64,000 nt of DNA, from the NCBI RefSeq assembly GCF_000247695.1, contig NW_004624801.1, positions 3,783,206 through 3,847,205 of the forward strand, read 5' to 3'. This document shows positions 53,953 to 64,000 of the stretch, one piece after another. Origin of the DNA: Heterocephalus glaber. Its lineage: Eukaryota; Chordata; Mammalia; Rodentia; Bathyergidae. The notes beneath the pieces were generated by a model. The model was not told the DNA's origin, did no database searches, and was given only the letters and a program-made list of their open reading frames with translations. A program made the translations under genes and the position numbers. Numbering within the stretch: the stretch's first letter is position 1; the number at the start of each line of letters is the position of its first letter.

Positions 53953-55960
53953 TAGTACAGTCCTCTGAACTCCAAAGAATGTTCCATCTGCATCCTTCTG
54001 GCCCAACATGCAATCACAGGTACAGAATCTAAACTGTGGTGAGACCAGGAGTGCGGGCTCTCCTGGTGAGGGCTCTCCAGGAGTGCGGGTTAGTGTTTCA
54101 CCTGCCCAGTCTCCTGCCTACATCTGCAGGTGCCTCAAGGATCATCACATTGGCCAGCAGGAAGCCAAGAGGCTTGGAGCCTCAGACCCATCCTTCTCAT
54201 CCCTCCTGGCATTTTCTTCCCAGCTCCTGGCTTGGTTAAGACCTTTATTCTTTTTGAAGTTCTAGCCTCTGGGCCACATTTCTGGCACGAGCTATTGGCC
54301 TTGGTCAGCAGTCTCTCCCTTGCCCTTGTTAGGATGGAATGGCAGCAGGAAAGTGTGGATCCTGAACTTGGGGTGGAGAGGAGGAGGAGGCAGAAAAAAA
54401 ATCCATAGAGTTATCAGGGAAAGGAATTATACTGAAACACAGCTATCAAACTATTTTTTTAAAATGTGTAGTAATTCGTATTTTAAAAGCAGAATGTATA
54501 GTAATTCATATGCTCTTTTATTAACATGTTAAATAACAAGATCTAGCGGCAGCTCTAATAATTACCATAATTTCAAAGTAGCGATGAGCATAAACAATAT
54601 TTTGAGATATCTGCCACCACTATAACATGATATGAAAATATCGATGGTTTCCATTTGTACAAAGGTATTAAATGCTACTCATATTTCTGTGGGTTTTGCC
54701 TGTATTCATAAAGAAAGTGATAAATTTTAGTTAAGATAATGAAAATAAGGATGCATTCTTTCCTCCCTCCAAGTTCCCAGACCCCCTGAATTCTATCATA
54801 GACCCCAGGACATAGCCTACATTGAGTTAGTGTGACTTTTATGTTGTCTCTGGTTTCTCACTCATTTCCAGCCATGTTGTAGAAAGTCCCCTTAGCCATA
54901 GAAGGCTCAGAAAATGTATGGGGAGAGGGCAAGGTGATAACCATTCTTATTGTGGAATAATGAATGAATTCTGGTTTCAACTTACCTCTTCAGTTAGAAA
55001 TAAATACTAAACACCTGAGGATAAAGGCACAGGTTTCCTGGACATCTGGTCTACCCCCAAGGGTCTAGGTACATGTTCTACATGCAGGGCCACAGAAAAT
55101 GCCAGGGGCTTCCCTGTGTACCTGTCTTGATCAGCTCCCTCACAGGCTCCCTGGAACTGTGCTTTCCCAGGAGTCCTGTGTCCCAAGGGCTGCAGTAGGC
55201 TACAACACTCCAGAGAAGGGTGGGGGCAACAGTTTTGTATTCTTGTGTTCTTCTTAAAGCCACCCCTATGTCAAAGCCAACCACAGAGGCTCTGTGCTGG
55301 AGAAGTTCTGAGTCTTCTTGGTCCAAGTCTGTCATTTTCCACCCAGACATACCTGGGCCCCCAAATGTTGGAAGGCTTGCCCAGGTCAGGCAGCCAGGTG
55401 ATGGTGGACAAGGACTCTAAGCCATGTCCCATGCCATTCCACCTGGAGCTCTTTCTGCTCCACTCTTGAGAAACCAGAAAGGTCGCAGAGGATGGCATCC
55501 TCTCCTCTGAGTTGGCTCCTCCCTCGCTCACTGCTCTGTGCCCCTCTACTTCAAGGCTGTCCTGTTGCCAGCTTTCCTCTGGCTGAAGCTACCACAAAGG
55601 AGAACAGGGGTGTCCACCCTCCCTGTGAGGTGGAGTGAAGGCTGGAACCAGCCCAGACATAGGGACCCCTCCATCCCAGCCTCTGTTCTTGGCTTCTGGT
55701 CACCCTGTCCTAAGGAAAGGGAGGTGGACTTGGGCCACCAGGGTAGCAGGGGAGGTAGGCAATGGACAGTGGCTGCCTGGCAGGAGGTACTGGGCCCTTG
55801 GGGTCCAGAGACTGGGGTGGTACACGGGTGTGGGGACAGCTCCAGGAAAGCCTGGCACTGCACTGGAGCAAAGGACGGAAGGGTGAGAATTGTTCCAGGC
55901 TGTTGGACATGTCACATAATTACAGGAGAAAAATTAGGCCAGAGCCTGGCTCTCTCTACC
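53953..55960. other. non-coding stretch, nothing recognised
   Basis: GC-moderate to 54400, AT-rich to 55000, then GC-rich. Small direct repeats (AGGAGTGCGGG twice, GGCTCTCC twice) lie at 54043-54090. Frames of up to 143 codons in the GC-rich part overlap on both strands and show no domain. Confidence 0.45.
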
Positions 55961-55964
55961 TCTG

Positions 55965-56115
55965 TCTGAGTGATCATCACCCTTATTATAAAACAACTAA
56001 TTATTAGCCTGGCTCATTAGCAATTATAAATCTCTAACTCCAGAACTTCATTAAAAAAATGACAAGTTAGCGCTTAATTATTTTCCCAACTGTCTGGATC
56101 ATGCACAGCATTAAC
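55965..56115. promoter_or_regulatory. candidate conserved non-coding element, TAATTA-rich
   Basis: Very dense homeodomain-type cores: 'AACAACTAATTATTAGCCTG', 'CTCATTAGCAATTATAAATC' and 'GTTAGCGCTTAATTATTTTC'. Repeat-free and sharply AT-rich between GC-rich flanks. This is one of the strongest composition-based enhancer candidates in the window. Confidence 0.45.
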
Positions 56116-56299
56116 ACACCCAGCTCCCATGATTCTTAGGAGCAGGGCTGGCTGTCAGGTGCTGGCGAGGGGTCCCTGCCTTGCTTCCCATCCCCGAAAC
56201 TTGGGTGGCCCGACAGCAGCTGAGATCAAACACGTGGGGATGTGCGAAGTGGAGGGTGTGGGTGCACTGTCTTCTCCTTCTACTTCTCCAGTAAAAATA

Positions 56300-56445
56300 G
56301 AAGCAACACACTTATGGAGCACATCTGCATGCCAAGAACTTGGTGTGCCTTATCCCATTGAAACTGCTCCATCACCGCGCAGAGCTGATGTTGCCACTTT
56401 GCATTTCACTGGTGAGGAGGCTGAGATCATGACACTTGTCATGGC
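56300..56445 (-). mobile_element. MIR SINE relic
   Basis: Antisense MIR: 'TTATGGAGCACATCTGCATG', 'CCAAGAACTTGGTGTGCCTT' and 'ACTGGTGAGGAGGCTGAGAT'. Confidence 0.6.
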
Positions 56446-57552
56446 GGTCATATGCTCAACTCTCCATGGCTCCAAGGAGGGAAGAGTCTTAGGTGATAGT
56501 CAGGACCCACCACATGCAAAGTTTCCCAAAAACTTGTTTGCGAAGGGAAAGGGAGCCTGTCACATCCTGGTGGACCCCAGCAGTACATGGTGCTTGGGTG
56601 GGTAGGGGTGGAGGGAAGAACACTTTCGATCTCCTAGTGCTGGCAGTTTCCATGGCCCATGCCTAGCTCATGAGTAGTTTTTCTTGCCTCGTTTCCTTTC
56701 CCAGACGTCCGTGCTTTCCTACTTCTCCTCTGCCTGGGCAGTAGCTAAAGGATGGACCAAAGAAGAGATTGCAGGAGGAAGCTTCCTTTCAGATGAGCAG
56801 CATTTTCATTCTTTTTCTTCTTCTCTGTTCAGGTCTGAGGAGATGGTTGCAACCAGGAAGAGCTGCCTGAGATGAAATAACTTCAGTGGACAGGCAAAGG
56901 TAGGACAGATTACAAATCACAAAGCCCTATACCCAGTAGATAGAGGAGATGTCCACTAGGGTTGCAGCAGCCCCACAAGGCAGAAAGAGAGTAGGAATGG
57001 TGGTCCCTTGACCTGTCTCTTGGCTCTCTCTGTTCACTATATGGCCTTCACAATGGTCATGGTTCCAGCTTATACACACAGGTGTATGTTACATAGTTCT
57101 TCTAGCCCTGACATTGAGCTAGGTGTCTTCAGTAAAGGACCTTCTGGTCAGCCTAGACAGCAACTCAGACTGAACCTCAGTGAGGCCAATCTCCCTCCTT
57201 TTAGAACAACCCTCCCTTAAGAATTCAAGGATCATATTAGAACTACCTTCTGGAAATATGCCCCACCCCAGGACATGAGAACATACCACTAGGACTTACC
57301 ACTTCTCAGTAGTATCACCCTAGAGGACAAGCTCCCAATACATGAGTCTTTGAGGGTGGGGGATGCAGCCAACTACAGCAAGAGCCTGGAGAAAGTCCTA
57401 TGGCAGAAGCCTGTTCCTTTCATCCCGCAGACCAAGGGAGGTTCCCCAAAGGATGTGACCCCTCCAGGTCTGGCCAAAGGATCAGAAGCTCAGCTACACA
57501 ACGAGTATCAAAATGCCAAATCACAGGGCTCAATAAAAATCATTGCAATGTC
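56446..57552. other. non-coding stretch, nothing recognised
   Basis: No repeat consensus or coding domain recognised. Confidence 0.45.
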
Positions 57553-57885
57553 ACTGTGACAGTTAAACTTAATTGTCAACTTGATTGGCTTGGGAGCTGC
57601 TTAGGGGAAAACAAGAGTTGCTTAAGTAAGGCACACTTCTGCAAATGTCTGGGTGGGTCATGGAGGTGTGGCCTTGGGATTCCTATCTGGTTTCCGATCC
57701 CTTCCTCTCTGGCACTCTGCTTCCTGGTCTTCATGAACTAAGCAGATTTGCTCCACCCTCATTTTCTGCCATGATGTTTCTGCTTTGGAACCAGCCAACC
57801 ATGGACTACACCTATCAAATGTAAGGCAAGTTAAATAAACACCTGTTTCTTTAAGTTATAGGTGTTGGATATTTTGTCCCTTTTA
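57553..57885 (+). mobile_element. ERVL-type LTR relic
   Basis: Opens 'GACAGTTAAACTTAATTGTC' then 'AACTTGATTGGCTTGGGAGC', contains 'AAGGCACACTTCTGCAAATG', 'TGCCATGATGTTTCTGCTTT' and 'GCCAACCATGGACTACACC', ends near 'GGATATTTTGTCCCTTTTAC'. Same family as the 23.9 and 45.3 kb LTRs. Confidence 0.7.
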
Positions 57886-58120
57886 CAGGAAAACTGAGGG
57901 AGAAATCCCAGCAAGAGGGGAAATAATCCTTCAACAAGCAACTCAGACTGAGTAGTCATGAGTCAGTGACAAGAGTCACAACACTGCTCTCAAGAAAGAT
58001 GATGTGGTTGGCTACCTGAAGGACATTTCTATCCGTGAAGGGCAGGAAGTGTGGGGTCAGAGGCAGATTGCCAAAAACAGCCTTGGATCTGACTGCTTGG
58101 GGTGGTGGTGGTGCACCGTG
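57886..58120. other. short unique stretch
   Basis: Nothing recognised. Confidence 0.4.
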
Positions 58121-58124
58121 CATT

Positions 58125-58258
58125 TCTTAAATGCTCTACGTGTGTTGACTGTCACAACTTCCCAAATGTTATTCCCAGTGTTCAGGTTGGGAGATCAAGG
58201 CACAGAGCAATGGTCACCAACTGGAAAGTGTCAGTCAGGATCCAAACTAGATGGTCTG
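58125..58258 (-). mobile_element. MIR SINE relic
   Basis: Antisense MIR: 'TAAATGCTCTACGTGTGTTG', 'CACAACTTCCCAAATGTTAT' and 'AGATCAAGGCACAGAGCAAT'. Confidence 0.55.
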
Positions 58259-59168
58259 GCTACAAGATCTCCACCTTAACGAGGAGGTCACACTGTTTTT
58301 TAACGAAGAAACACTGAGCCCACCCTGGGGGAAGGGCAAAGCAGGAAGCTGTGGTGGCAGAGTATTGGTTTCCTACTGTGCCAGACACTAGCCCACACAG
58401 CTTCATTGAGGCATACTCCCGGATGAGACAGCCCTGGGTATGACAAAGAGTCCCTGGGGAGTAGAGACCGTGTGGCACTCATCTCAGAATCCCCAACTCT
58501 CATCAGCGACCCACACATCTTGGGGGCTCCTGATGACATGGAACACAGCGTCCTCTGCTGGCCAGAATGGGAACACACCAGGGAGAAGCCCAGGCCGGAA
58601 GGAAGGCAGAGCTCACTGGGCCTCTGGAGTAACATTCTTTTAGAGAAAAGCTACAAGGAATTCCTGGGACTTGGAGAATGAGGAGAAGACAGGAAGAGAG
58701 TCAAAGATGAACTGCCTATATTGATGCTCAGCAATACCCTAACTTCAGGAGAGACAGGCAGGTGGAGTATGCCAGGGTCAGGTCCCCCATTCCAGGGGTA
58801 CTCAGACCTTTTTTTGGCAAAGTAGAAACTTTGTGTTTCTTAGAGCCAGAGGGTTATGTGAGAAGTTAACAGTGAATCCCTTGAGTTGGGTAGGCAAGGT
58901 AGGTGTGGACGGCTGAGTCCCAGAGCCTGACAAAGGACACTCAGGTGATCCCTGAGGGTTAAATGGCACCAACGAGTGGACCTCACAGAAGAGATTCAGA
59001 CACCATCAGAGTCAGCCAAATGGTCCAAAGCAAGCATGGGCTGCCACTCCACCTACTGAACTCCCTGTTTGCTGCAATATTCAAGAGAGGCTGGGTGATC
59101 CTTTGGCCATAATCAAGCTAAATGGAGGTGGGGCTACAACATAGTAACCAACCACCTGAGGACACAGT
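58259..59168. other. non-coding stretch, nothing recognised
   Basis: GC-moderate. Frames up to 111 codons without domains. Confidence 0.45.
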
Positions 59169-59169
59169 T

Positions 59170-59262
59170 CCATCTTTAGCCCATTTTCCCCTAAGGAACT
59201 GGAGGCACAGAGAGGTCAAGAAACTGCCCAAGGCCACCCAGGGCCAGGGCTGATTTTCAGCT
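59170..59262 (-). mobile_element. MIR SINE relic
   Basis: Antisense MIR core: 'AGCCCATTTTCCCCTAAGGA' then 'ACTGGAGGCACAGAGAGGTC' and 'AAGAAACTGCCCAAGGCCAC'. Confidence 0.65.
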
Positions 59263-59367
59263 GGCCCACTGCAGAGTCCCCATTTCTATGCCTGTCCTTG
59301 CCACTCCTTATGTGTGGCAGCCCCCTCGTGGGTTGGAAGGGCTCAGAATCTACTGCCCGATGAGCAG

Positions 59368-59434
59368 TGTCATGGTTTGAATGTCCATACCTGTCCATAC
59401 CAGAGCTCATATTGACAAGGCGCGCGCGCGCGCG

Positions 59435-59479
<45 letters not shown>

Positions 59480-59831
59480 CGCAATGTGAGAAAATAGGAG
59501 GGTAGAAACTTAATTTGACTATGGTATTTGGAGGCGGGACCTTTGGGAAGTAAGGTTAAATGAAGCCATAAAAGTGGGGCCCAGATCCAATAGGACTATG
59601 GTTTTGAGGTGAGGAGAGACCTGACCTAGAGTGTTCAGTCCCTCTCACCACATGGTGCCTGGCACCATCTTGAGACTGCAGAGCCCCCATCAGCAAGAAG
59701 GTCCTTGCCAGATGCAACCACTGATCTTGAATTTCCCAGCCTTCTGAACTGTGAGCTGAATAAAACTTTTTTCCTTACACATTATTCCATCTGCAGTATT
59801 CAGTTATAGCAGCAGAGAACAGTCTAAGACA
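59368..59831 (+). mobile_element. MaLR-type solo LTR with internal CG/CA tract
   Basis: TG...CA ends: 'TGTCATGGTTTGAATGTCCA' to 'AGTCTAAGACA'. It contains 'GGAGGCGGGACCTTTGGGAA', 'CTGAACTGTGAGCTGAATAA' followed by AACTTTTTTCC (its AATAAA polyadenylation signal at 59759), and 'CAGTATTCAGTTATAGCAGC'. No internal retroviral sequence flanks it. Confidence 0.75.
59420..59477. repeat. (CG)n(CA)n alternating tract, Z-DNA-prone
   Basis: 58 bases of strict purine-pyrimidine alternation: eight CG units, a CACG step, then about 20 CA units. It lies within the MaLR LTR. CG and CA alternation is the classic Z-DNA-forming sequence. Confidence 0.95.
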
Positions 59832-60045
59832 GCCTGTATTCTTCTAAAAGACCTTTGCTACCCAGACATCTGGCACTTGGTGCTCTCCCCACTCTCCCTC
59901 CAGGCCTCTAGCTGAGTTGGCCTGGCTGGGACAAGAACTAAGTGCTAGGCCTGCCTCCTCCTTCGGGCTCCAGGAACACCCCTCTGCTCCCCTACGGCAG
60001 CAGATAGCACACCCCTCACAGCTGCCAGCCCCTGGCCCAGCTACC
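59832..60045. other. GC-rich unique stretch
   Basis: Nothing recognised. Confidence 0.4.
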
Positions 60046-60049
60046 TGGC

Positions 60050-60260
60050 TGTCAAGTTGGTCTTAGGGAAGCTGTGACAGGTGATGGCTGCCTGCCTAGG
60101 AACAGCACCTCTCAGCAAACTGACAGGTAATTGGCTCCTAAATCCCCATGAGATGCAGGGAGGATGAGGAAAAATTACGGCTGTGGAACTGAGTCTTAAA
60201 AATTATATCACCTTTCTTGACAGCGTAATTACTCCTTTTTCTTGAGATTTAGTGCAGATC
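60050..60260. promoter_or_regulatory. candidate conserved non-coding element
   Basis: 'GACAGGTAATTGGCTCCTAA', 'GGAAAAATTACGGCTGTGG', 'TTAAAAATTATATCACC' and 'ACAGCGTAATTACTCC'. Four TAATT cores in a repeat-free block. Suggestive of an enhancer; untested. Confidence 0.4.
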
Positions 60261-61835
60261 TCCAATCCTGAAACAGTTGAGGGATATTTTAAGGGCTCTT
60301 CCTTCTCTGTTTTTCCTTTCCCCTTGGTCTGCAGAGGTTGGCTTCCTGGCATTATCCAGCTTCCCTAGGAGACAAATGTCCCTTGGGTGACCATGGGAAG
60401 GGCCACCCAATTTAGGAAGGGCCAATTGAGACCACAAAGAAGGAGCCTTGACCTAGGACTTCTTGTATCCAGGCTGCCCAGGGCAGCCCAATGGTTCTGA
60501 ATGACCCCTGGCCACCTGTTTGTGCAAACAGGTCTCGCAGCTCCCCTGTCAGATGCCTCAGTGTCCACCAGTGCTCCTTGGTGTTCTTCACTGGCCACCT
60601 GCAGGGAGGTCCTAGCCTCATGGCCAGAAGGTGAACTTTGGCAAAGAGCAGGTGCAAGAGCTGGCAGTTAATCCCATCCTCCAGGAGAAGCCCTCGGCCA
60701 AGGGGAGGAGTCCCTGGAAAGACCCCAGTCCTGAGGGATGTCTCACAGCCTGGCACAGGAGCTTCTGATGCCCACCAAGGTCACCTGCTCACTAACACAC
60801 CCTCCAGTAGCTTTTCTTCACTCCCTGACTCACCCTTCCTCCATCCCTCCCACACGTGATGGGTCCCCAAATACCTATGGCCGATTCTACTCACAACCCA
60901 TTCCTTGTCTTTGGGTCAGGTTTTGGGGAGACCCCAAATGGAGGATCTTCCCCTATGGCCTGGCCTGAGTCTGTGGACACTGGTTGGTTTGGATATGGCA
61001 AACTCTGGAGGAAGGCAGATGGTTTGGATGATCCCAGGCGCTCCCAAGAGGCAGTGCCTCTTCTCCACGATGTCAGGAAAGGGGTTTCAAGAAACCATGA
61101 ATGTCTCTCTCCTCATCATTTCTCCTGCTTCTGGGCCCACCTGTGAGGGTTCCTCTGCAGGAGAGGCTGAGTGACCCAGGCTTCCCCAACCTCTGTAAGT
61201 GTTGATGGGGTTCAGGTCCCTGGGGCTATCAGCACTCATCCTGGTTCAGAGTCAAGAAGGATCAGGACTCAGAACTCTGGGACTTTTAAATGCTATGAGG
61301 ATGGTGCTCAGGGAGGTGGAGGCAGAGCATGCCAGGCCTGTGCCAGCAAGGAATCCGGCCTCTGCTGCTGCTGAAAAGGCCACACAGTGGCCACAAAGTC
61401 CTCAGTCAATGGCCAGATGAGGGAGATCAGGCAGCCTGCTTGGGCCAGCAGCCTCAAGCCAGTTAAAGAAAGCATTTTGGCAACTCTGAAGTGCCAGCCA
61501 TTGCACCTGACTTATGCCAGACTCCACTGTTTGTATAACATCCATGACAGCGGAGGGAGAATCCAGAGGGAACAGATTTTTCCCAAGGCAGCCAGGTCTG
61601 GGTGGCCAGGCAGAAACTCCTTGGACACACTCATCTTGAAATCTCCAACAAGACCCCAGTGGGGGCCTGGTGGAGCAAGCAGGGCACCCTGCTCTCCAGC
61701 CTCAGTGCCCCCCACCCTCTTCTCATGCATCTCATCACCATCTCATCGCTGTACCCCCTCCCCAGCTAATCATGACCGTCAATAGCCCAGCTGTAACCCG
61801 GCACTGTAACTGCCTGTCCTTGGCAGGAGAATAAG
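60261..61835. other. GC-moderate non-coding stretch
   Basis: No repeat recognised. Frames up to 132 codons overlap on both strands. No coding domain seen. Confidence 0.45.
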
Positions 61836-61839
61836 GAAA

Positions 61840-61990
61840 ACTAACATGTGTTAAGTACATACTGTTTGCCCAACACTGAGTGTTTTACATATATTACCTC
61901 CCTCAGCCCCTAAATCAGCCCTTGAAGTTGATAGCTAAACACAGCTTAGGAACAAGATCTTGCAAAGTGACATGGCCTCACTCCCTGCCC
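61840..61990 (-). mobile_element. MIR SINE relic
   Basis: Antisense MIR: 'ACATGTGTTAAGTACATACT', 'GTTTGCCCAACACTGAGTGT' and 'TTTACATATATTACCTCCCT'. Confidence 0.65.
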
Positions 61991-62037
61991 CTGCCAATCT
62001 CTGATGAGATGTTGGCTTTTTTTCACTAGGAAGGTAT

Positions 62038-62555
62038 GATGCTGAATTTTACCTGTCAACTTGATGGGGCCAAGGAGTGTCCAGACATTTAGTCACACAG
62101 TACTCTGGGTGTGTCTGAAAGGATGTTTCTGGGTGAGATCAGCATTGGAATGGGTAGACTGAATAAAGCAGATCATCTTCCCTCACATGGGCGGGCTTGG
62201 TCCAACCAGCTGAAGGACTGAACGGAAGGAAAGGCTGAGTAGGAAGGAGCTGTTTCCACCTGGTGCCTGGAGCTGGGATGTTAGTCCTGTCCAGCTTCGG
62301 ACTTGGGTGTAGACCTGGGCTCTTTGGGGGTCCTGTGCTGCAGGCTCTTAGTGGAAAACATGCATCAAGGGCTTTCCCGGTTCTCAGGATTCAAGCCCTT
62401 ATTGGAACTATACCTTGGGCTCGCCTGGGTCCTAGTTTCTGGCTTACCAGCTGTAGATCTTAGGACTTCTCAGTTGTATAACGATGTAAGCCAGCTCCTT
62501 GTAATAAATGTGTTTCTACACACACACACAATCTCCTGTTGGTTCTGCTTCTCTA
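62038..62555 (+). mobile_element. ERVL (MLT2-like) LTR relic
   Basis: 'GATGCTGAATTTTACCTGTC', 'AACTTGATGGGGCCAAGGAG', 'GTAGACTGAATAAAGCAGAT', 'GGCTTGGTCCAACCAGCTGA', and ends 'CTCCTGTTGGTTCTGCTTCT'. A short (CA)n (62519-62530) sits near its end. No viral genes. Confidence 0.7.
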
Positions 62556-63318
62556 AAGGTAGGTGGTAGCCTTTGCTTCCTAAGTACCAAAGGTCTCAAC
62601 TTGGCTTTGGGCTTTGCCATTGTCCCAGAAAATGCCAATGGCAGAGGACTACCTGGGAAGGATATGGCAGAAAAGAGCAGTGAGTTTGTCTACCTGGGGT
62701 CTTAACAATCAGCACAGGCAACAAATGATGAGAACTTCCCTGAATGTGAGCTCCAGGCAGGCTAGCCTCAGGTCAGCCCCAAGGCCAGTAGCAGCAATGA
62801 AACACAGAGGCATTGCATGCTGGGGGTGAACAGAATCCAGCCCCTCCCTGTTTGGAAAATATCCCAGTGTAGAACCTTCCATGCCGGTGACTTGCTTTGC
62901 CAACCTTCTTTGCTGTGACCAGACATGACAACTGGATGTGCCCTTCCTGACCTTTTTCTGCAGTTGTCCACACAGAGGCCAGGCCAGTAGGGAACCTGTG
63001 GTCATGGTGGTGGCAGCAGCCCATCCAGTTCCTAGGGGACAGCAGTGTCATAGTGGCTACAGGAGGACCCTGCACCCAAGGCTCCTTGCTCTCTATGAGG
63101 TGGCAGAGTCCTTGCCAGACCAGACCCAGTGTGACTTTGTCTGTAGTTCTTGTCCTGAAGCCAAGTCCTCCCAGAATTCTGCATCAGCCCACTGTCCTTC
63201 TACAAAATTTTCCAGCCAGAATCAGCTTCTATTGCTTGTGTCTAGAACCCAGACAGAAGCAACCAACTGTAGGCCAAGAACTGAACGATCAACCCAGATT
63301 AGCTCCTTCAACTCCACA
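62556..63318. other. GC-moderate non-coding stretch
   Basis: No repeat or domain recognised. A 146-codon frame (62938-63378) runs into the MIR and is not called. Confidence 0.45.
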
Positions 63319-63319
63319 C

Positions 63320-63440
63320 AGGCTTTGAGAAAGGAGGTTTTATTGTTGCTGCAAAACAGGCTCAGAGAGATTGAGTGATTTTTCCCAGGTCCATGGAGCT
63401 TTGGCTGGAGCTAGAATTCTAACCCAAGTGACTTCAAAGA
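63320..63440 (-). mobile_element. MIR SINE relic
   Basis: Antisense MIR: 'AAACAGGCTCAGAGAGATTG' then 'AGTGATTTTTCCCAGGTCCA' and 'GGCTGGAGCTAGAATTCTAA'. Confidence 0.65.
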
Positions 63441-63599
63441 AAATGTATTCTCAGACACTGAGATCCCTTATCCTGCCTGGATTCTTACTCTGCCATATTA
63501 ATTATACCTATAAGCAAAAAGATGGAGGGAAAAAAATACCCCACTATGTGGGGATGGGCCTAGGAGGCAAATTGGTTCTGAGCTGGATGCTTTTCTCCA

Positions 63600-63790
63600 A
63601 GTCTTCAATGAGGTGTCGGCAGCTCTTTAACTCCAGCAGCGGTGAGAACGCAGCTCTAATATGTATTCACAAGCTGGAGATGAAAAGCCACACAATGCCC
63701 AGCCATTAATCCTGACTCGGGCTTCAGTGCAGTGTGTGACGATCTGCCTAATGCACAGGCACATTAGTGTTGGGGAGCTGGGAGTGTACC
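63600..63790. promoter_or_regulatory. candidate conserved non-coding element
   Basis: 'GCAGCTCTAATATGTATTCA', 'CCAGCCATTAATCCTGACTC' (bicoid/OTX-type TAATCC), 'GATCTGCCTAATGCACAGGC' and 'ACATTAGTGTTGG'. Repeat-free and balanced in composition. Motif-based suggestion. Confidence 0.4.
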
Positions 63791-64000
63791 CCAAGTCCAC
63801 AGCTGGGAGCATGTGCCCAGGGCTCTGTCCCTACATTTTTCCATCTACCCCTATGCCCTAATGGCCACATCAGTATTTCATGGCTGCTTCAGTGCTGGTG
63901 ACAGATAAACGAATGAGTTGGCCCTGAGCTATAAGAAATGCACCGCTTGAGAAGACAGAACTTAAGGAATTTAAGCAAACAGCCCCCCGGCCCCGCGCCT
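63791..64000. other. unique sequence turning GC-rich at the window edge
   Basis: The last 20 bases (CCCCCCGGCCCCGCGCCT region) include CpG steps that are rare elsewhere in the window. A CpG island could begin at the edge, but the visible part is too short to say. Confidence 0.3.

Overview
The window is repeat-rich, non-coding DNA from a mammal, very probably a rodent. Pan-mammalian relics (MIR, L2, L1M, MLT1-type LTRs, MER5A and MER20) form the old layer. Above them lie rodent-type SINEs: B1 monomers, B1-dID dimers in which the ID half carries an internal deletion, and intact tRNA-like ID elements with perfect 11-14 bp target-site duplications. This mix argues for a non-murid rodent such as a beaver- or squirrel-line species; the species itself is a guess. 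No database search was possible, so repeat family names come from recognition of consensus features.

I found no protein-coding gene, structural RNA gene, CRISPR array or prokaryotic feature. The longest open frames (184-193 codons) are in GC-rich or repeat sequence and resemble no protein I know. The only recognisable coding relics are a 5'-truncated L1 ORF2 tail near 25.6 kb and mariner transposase C-terminal remnants inside two palindromic elements. The window is therefore intergenic or lies inside a large intron.

Layout. 0-8 kb: sparse old repeats (L1M, L2, MER5A, MIR) and three AT-rich candidate regulatory blocks at 5.57, 5.93 and 7.08 kb. 8-25 kb: SINEs, MLT1 LTRs, simple repeats and a strong candidate conserved block at 23.15 kb. 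25-28.5 kb: an L2 relic, a 1.8 kb L1 tail, and a palindromic mariner-derived element. 29.4-29.8 kb: another candidate regulatory block. 31-35 kb: old L1M sequence broken by two LTRs and a SINE. 36.8-37.2 kb: an AC repeat holding a 100-N assembly gap. 37.4-39.5 kb: DNA-transposon relics with SINE insertions. 40.7-41.9 kb: two candidate regulatory blocks. 42-49.8 kb: MER20, MIR, LTR and L1M relics. 50-54 kb: two candidate regulatory blocks, a nested B1/ID insertion, and a second palindromic mariner element that itself carries a polyadenylated LTR-derived insertion. 56-64 kb: three further candidate regulatory blocks, MIRs, ERVL/MaLR LTRs and a CG/CA tract able to form Z-DNA.

Together, the lack of exons and the scatter of AT-rich, TAATTA-rich blocks between repeats fit a gene desert or long intron near a developmental gene. 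That is inference: conservation could not be tested. I did not find a new biological system. The best-supported observations are the exact insertion records, the two mariner palindromes, and the LTR-RNA retrocopy near 53.6 kb.
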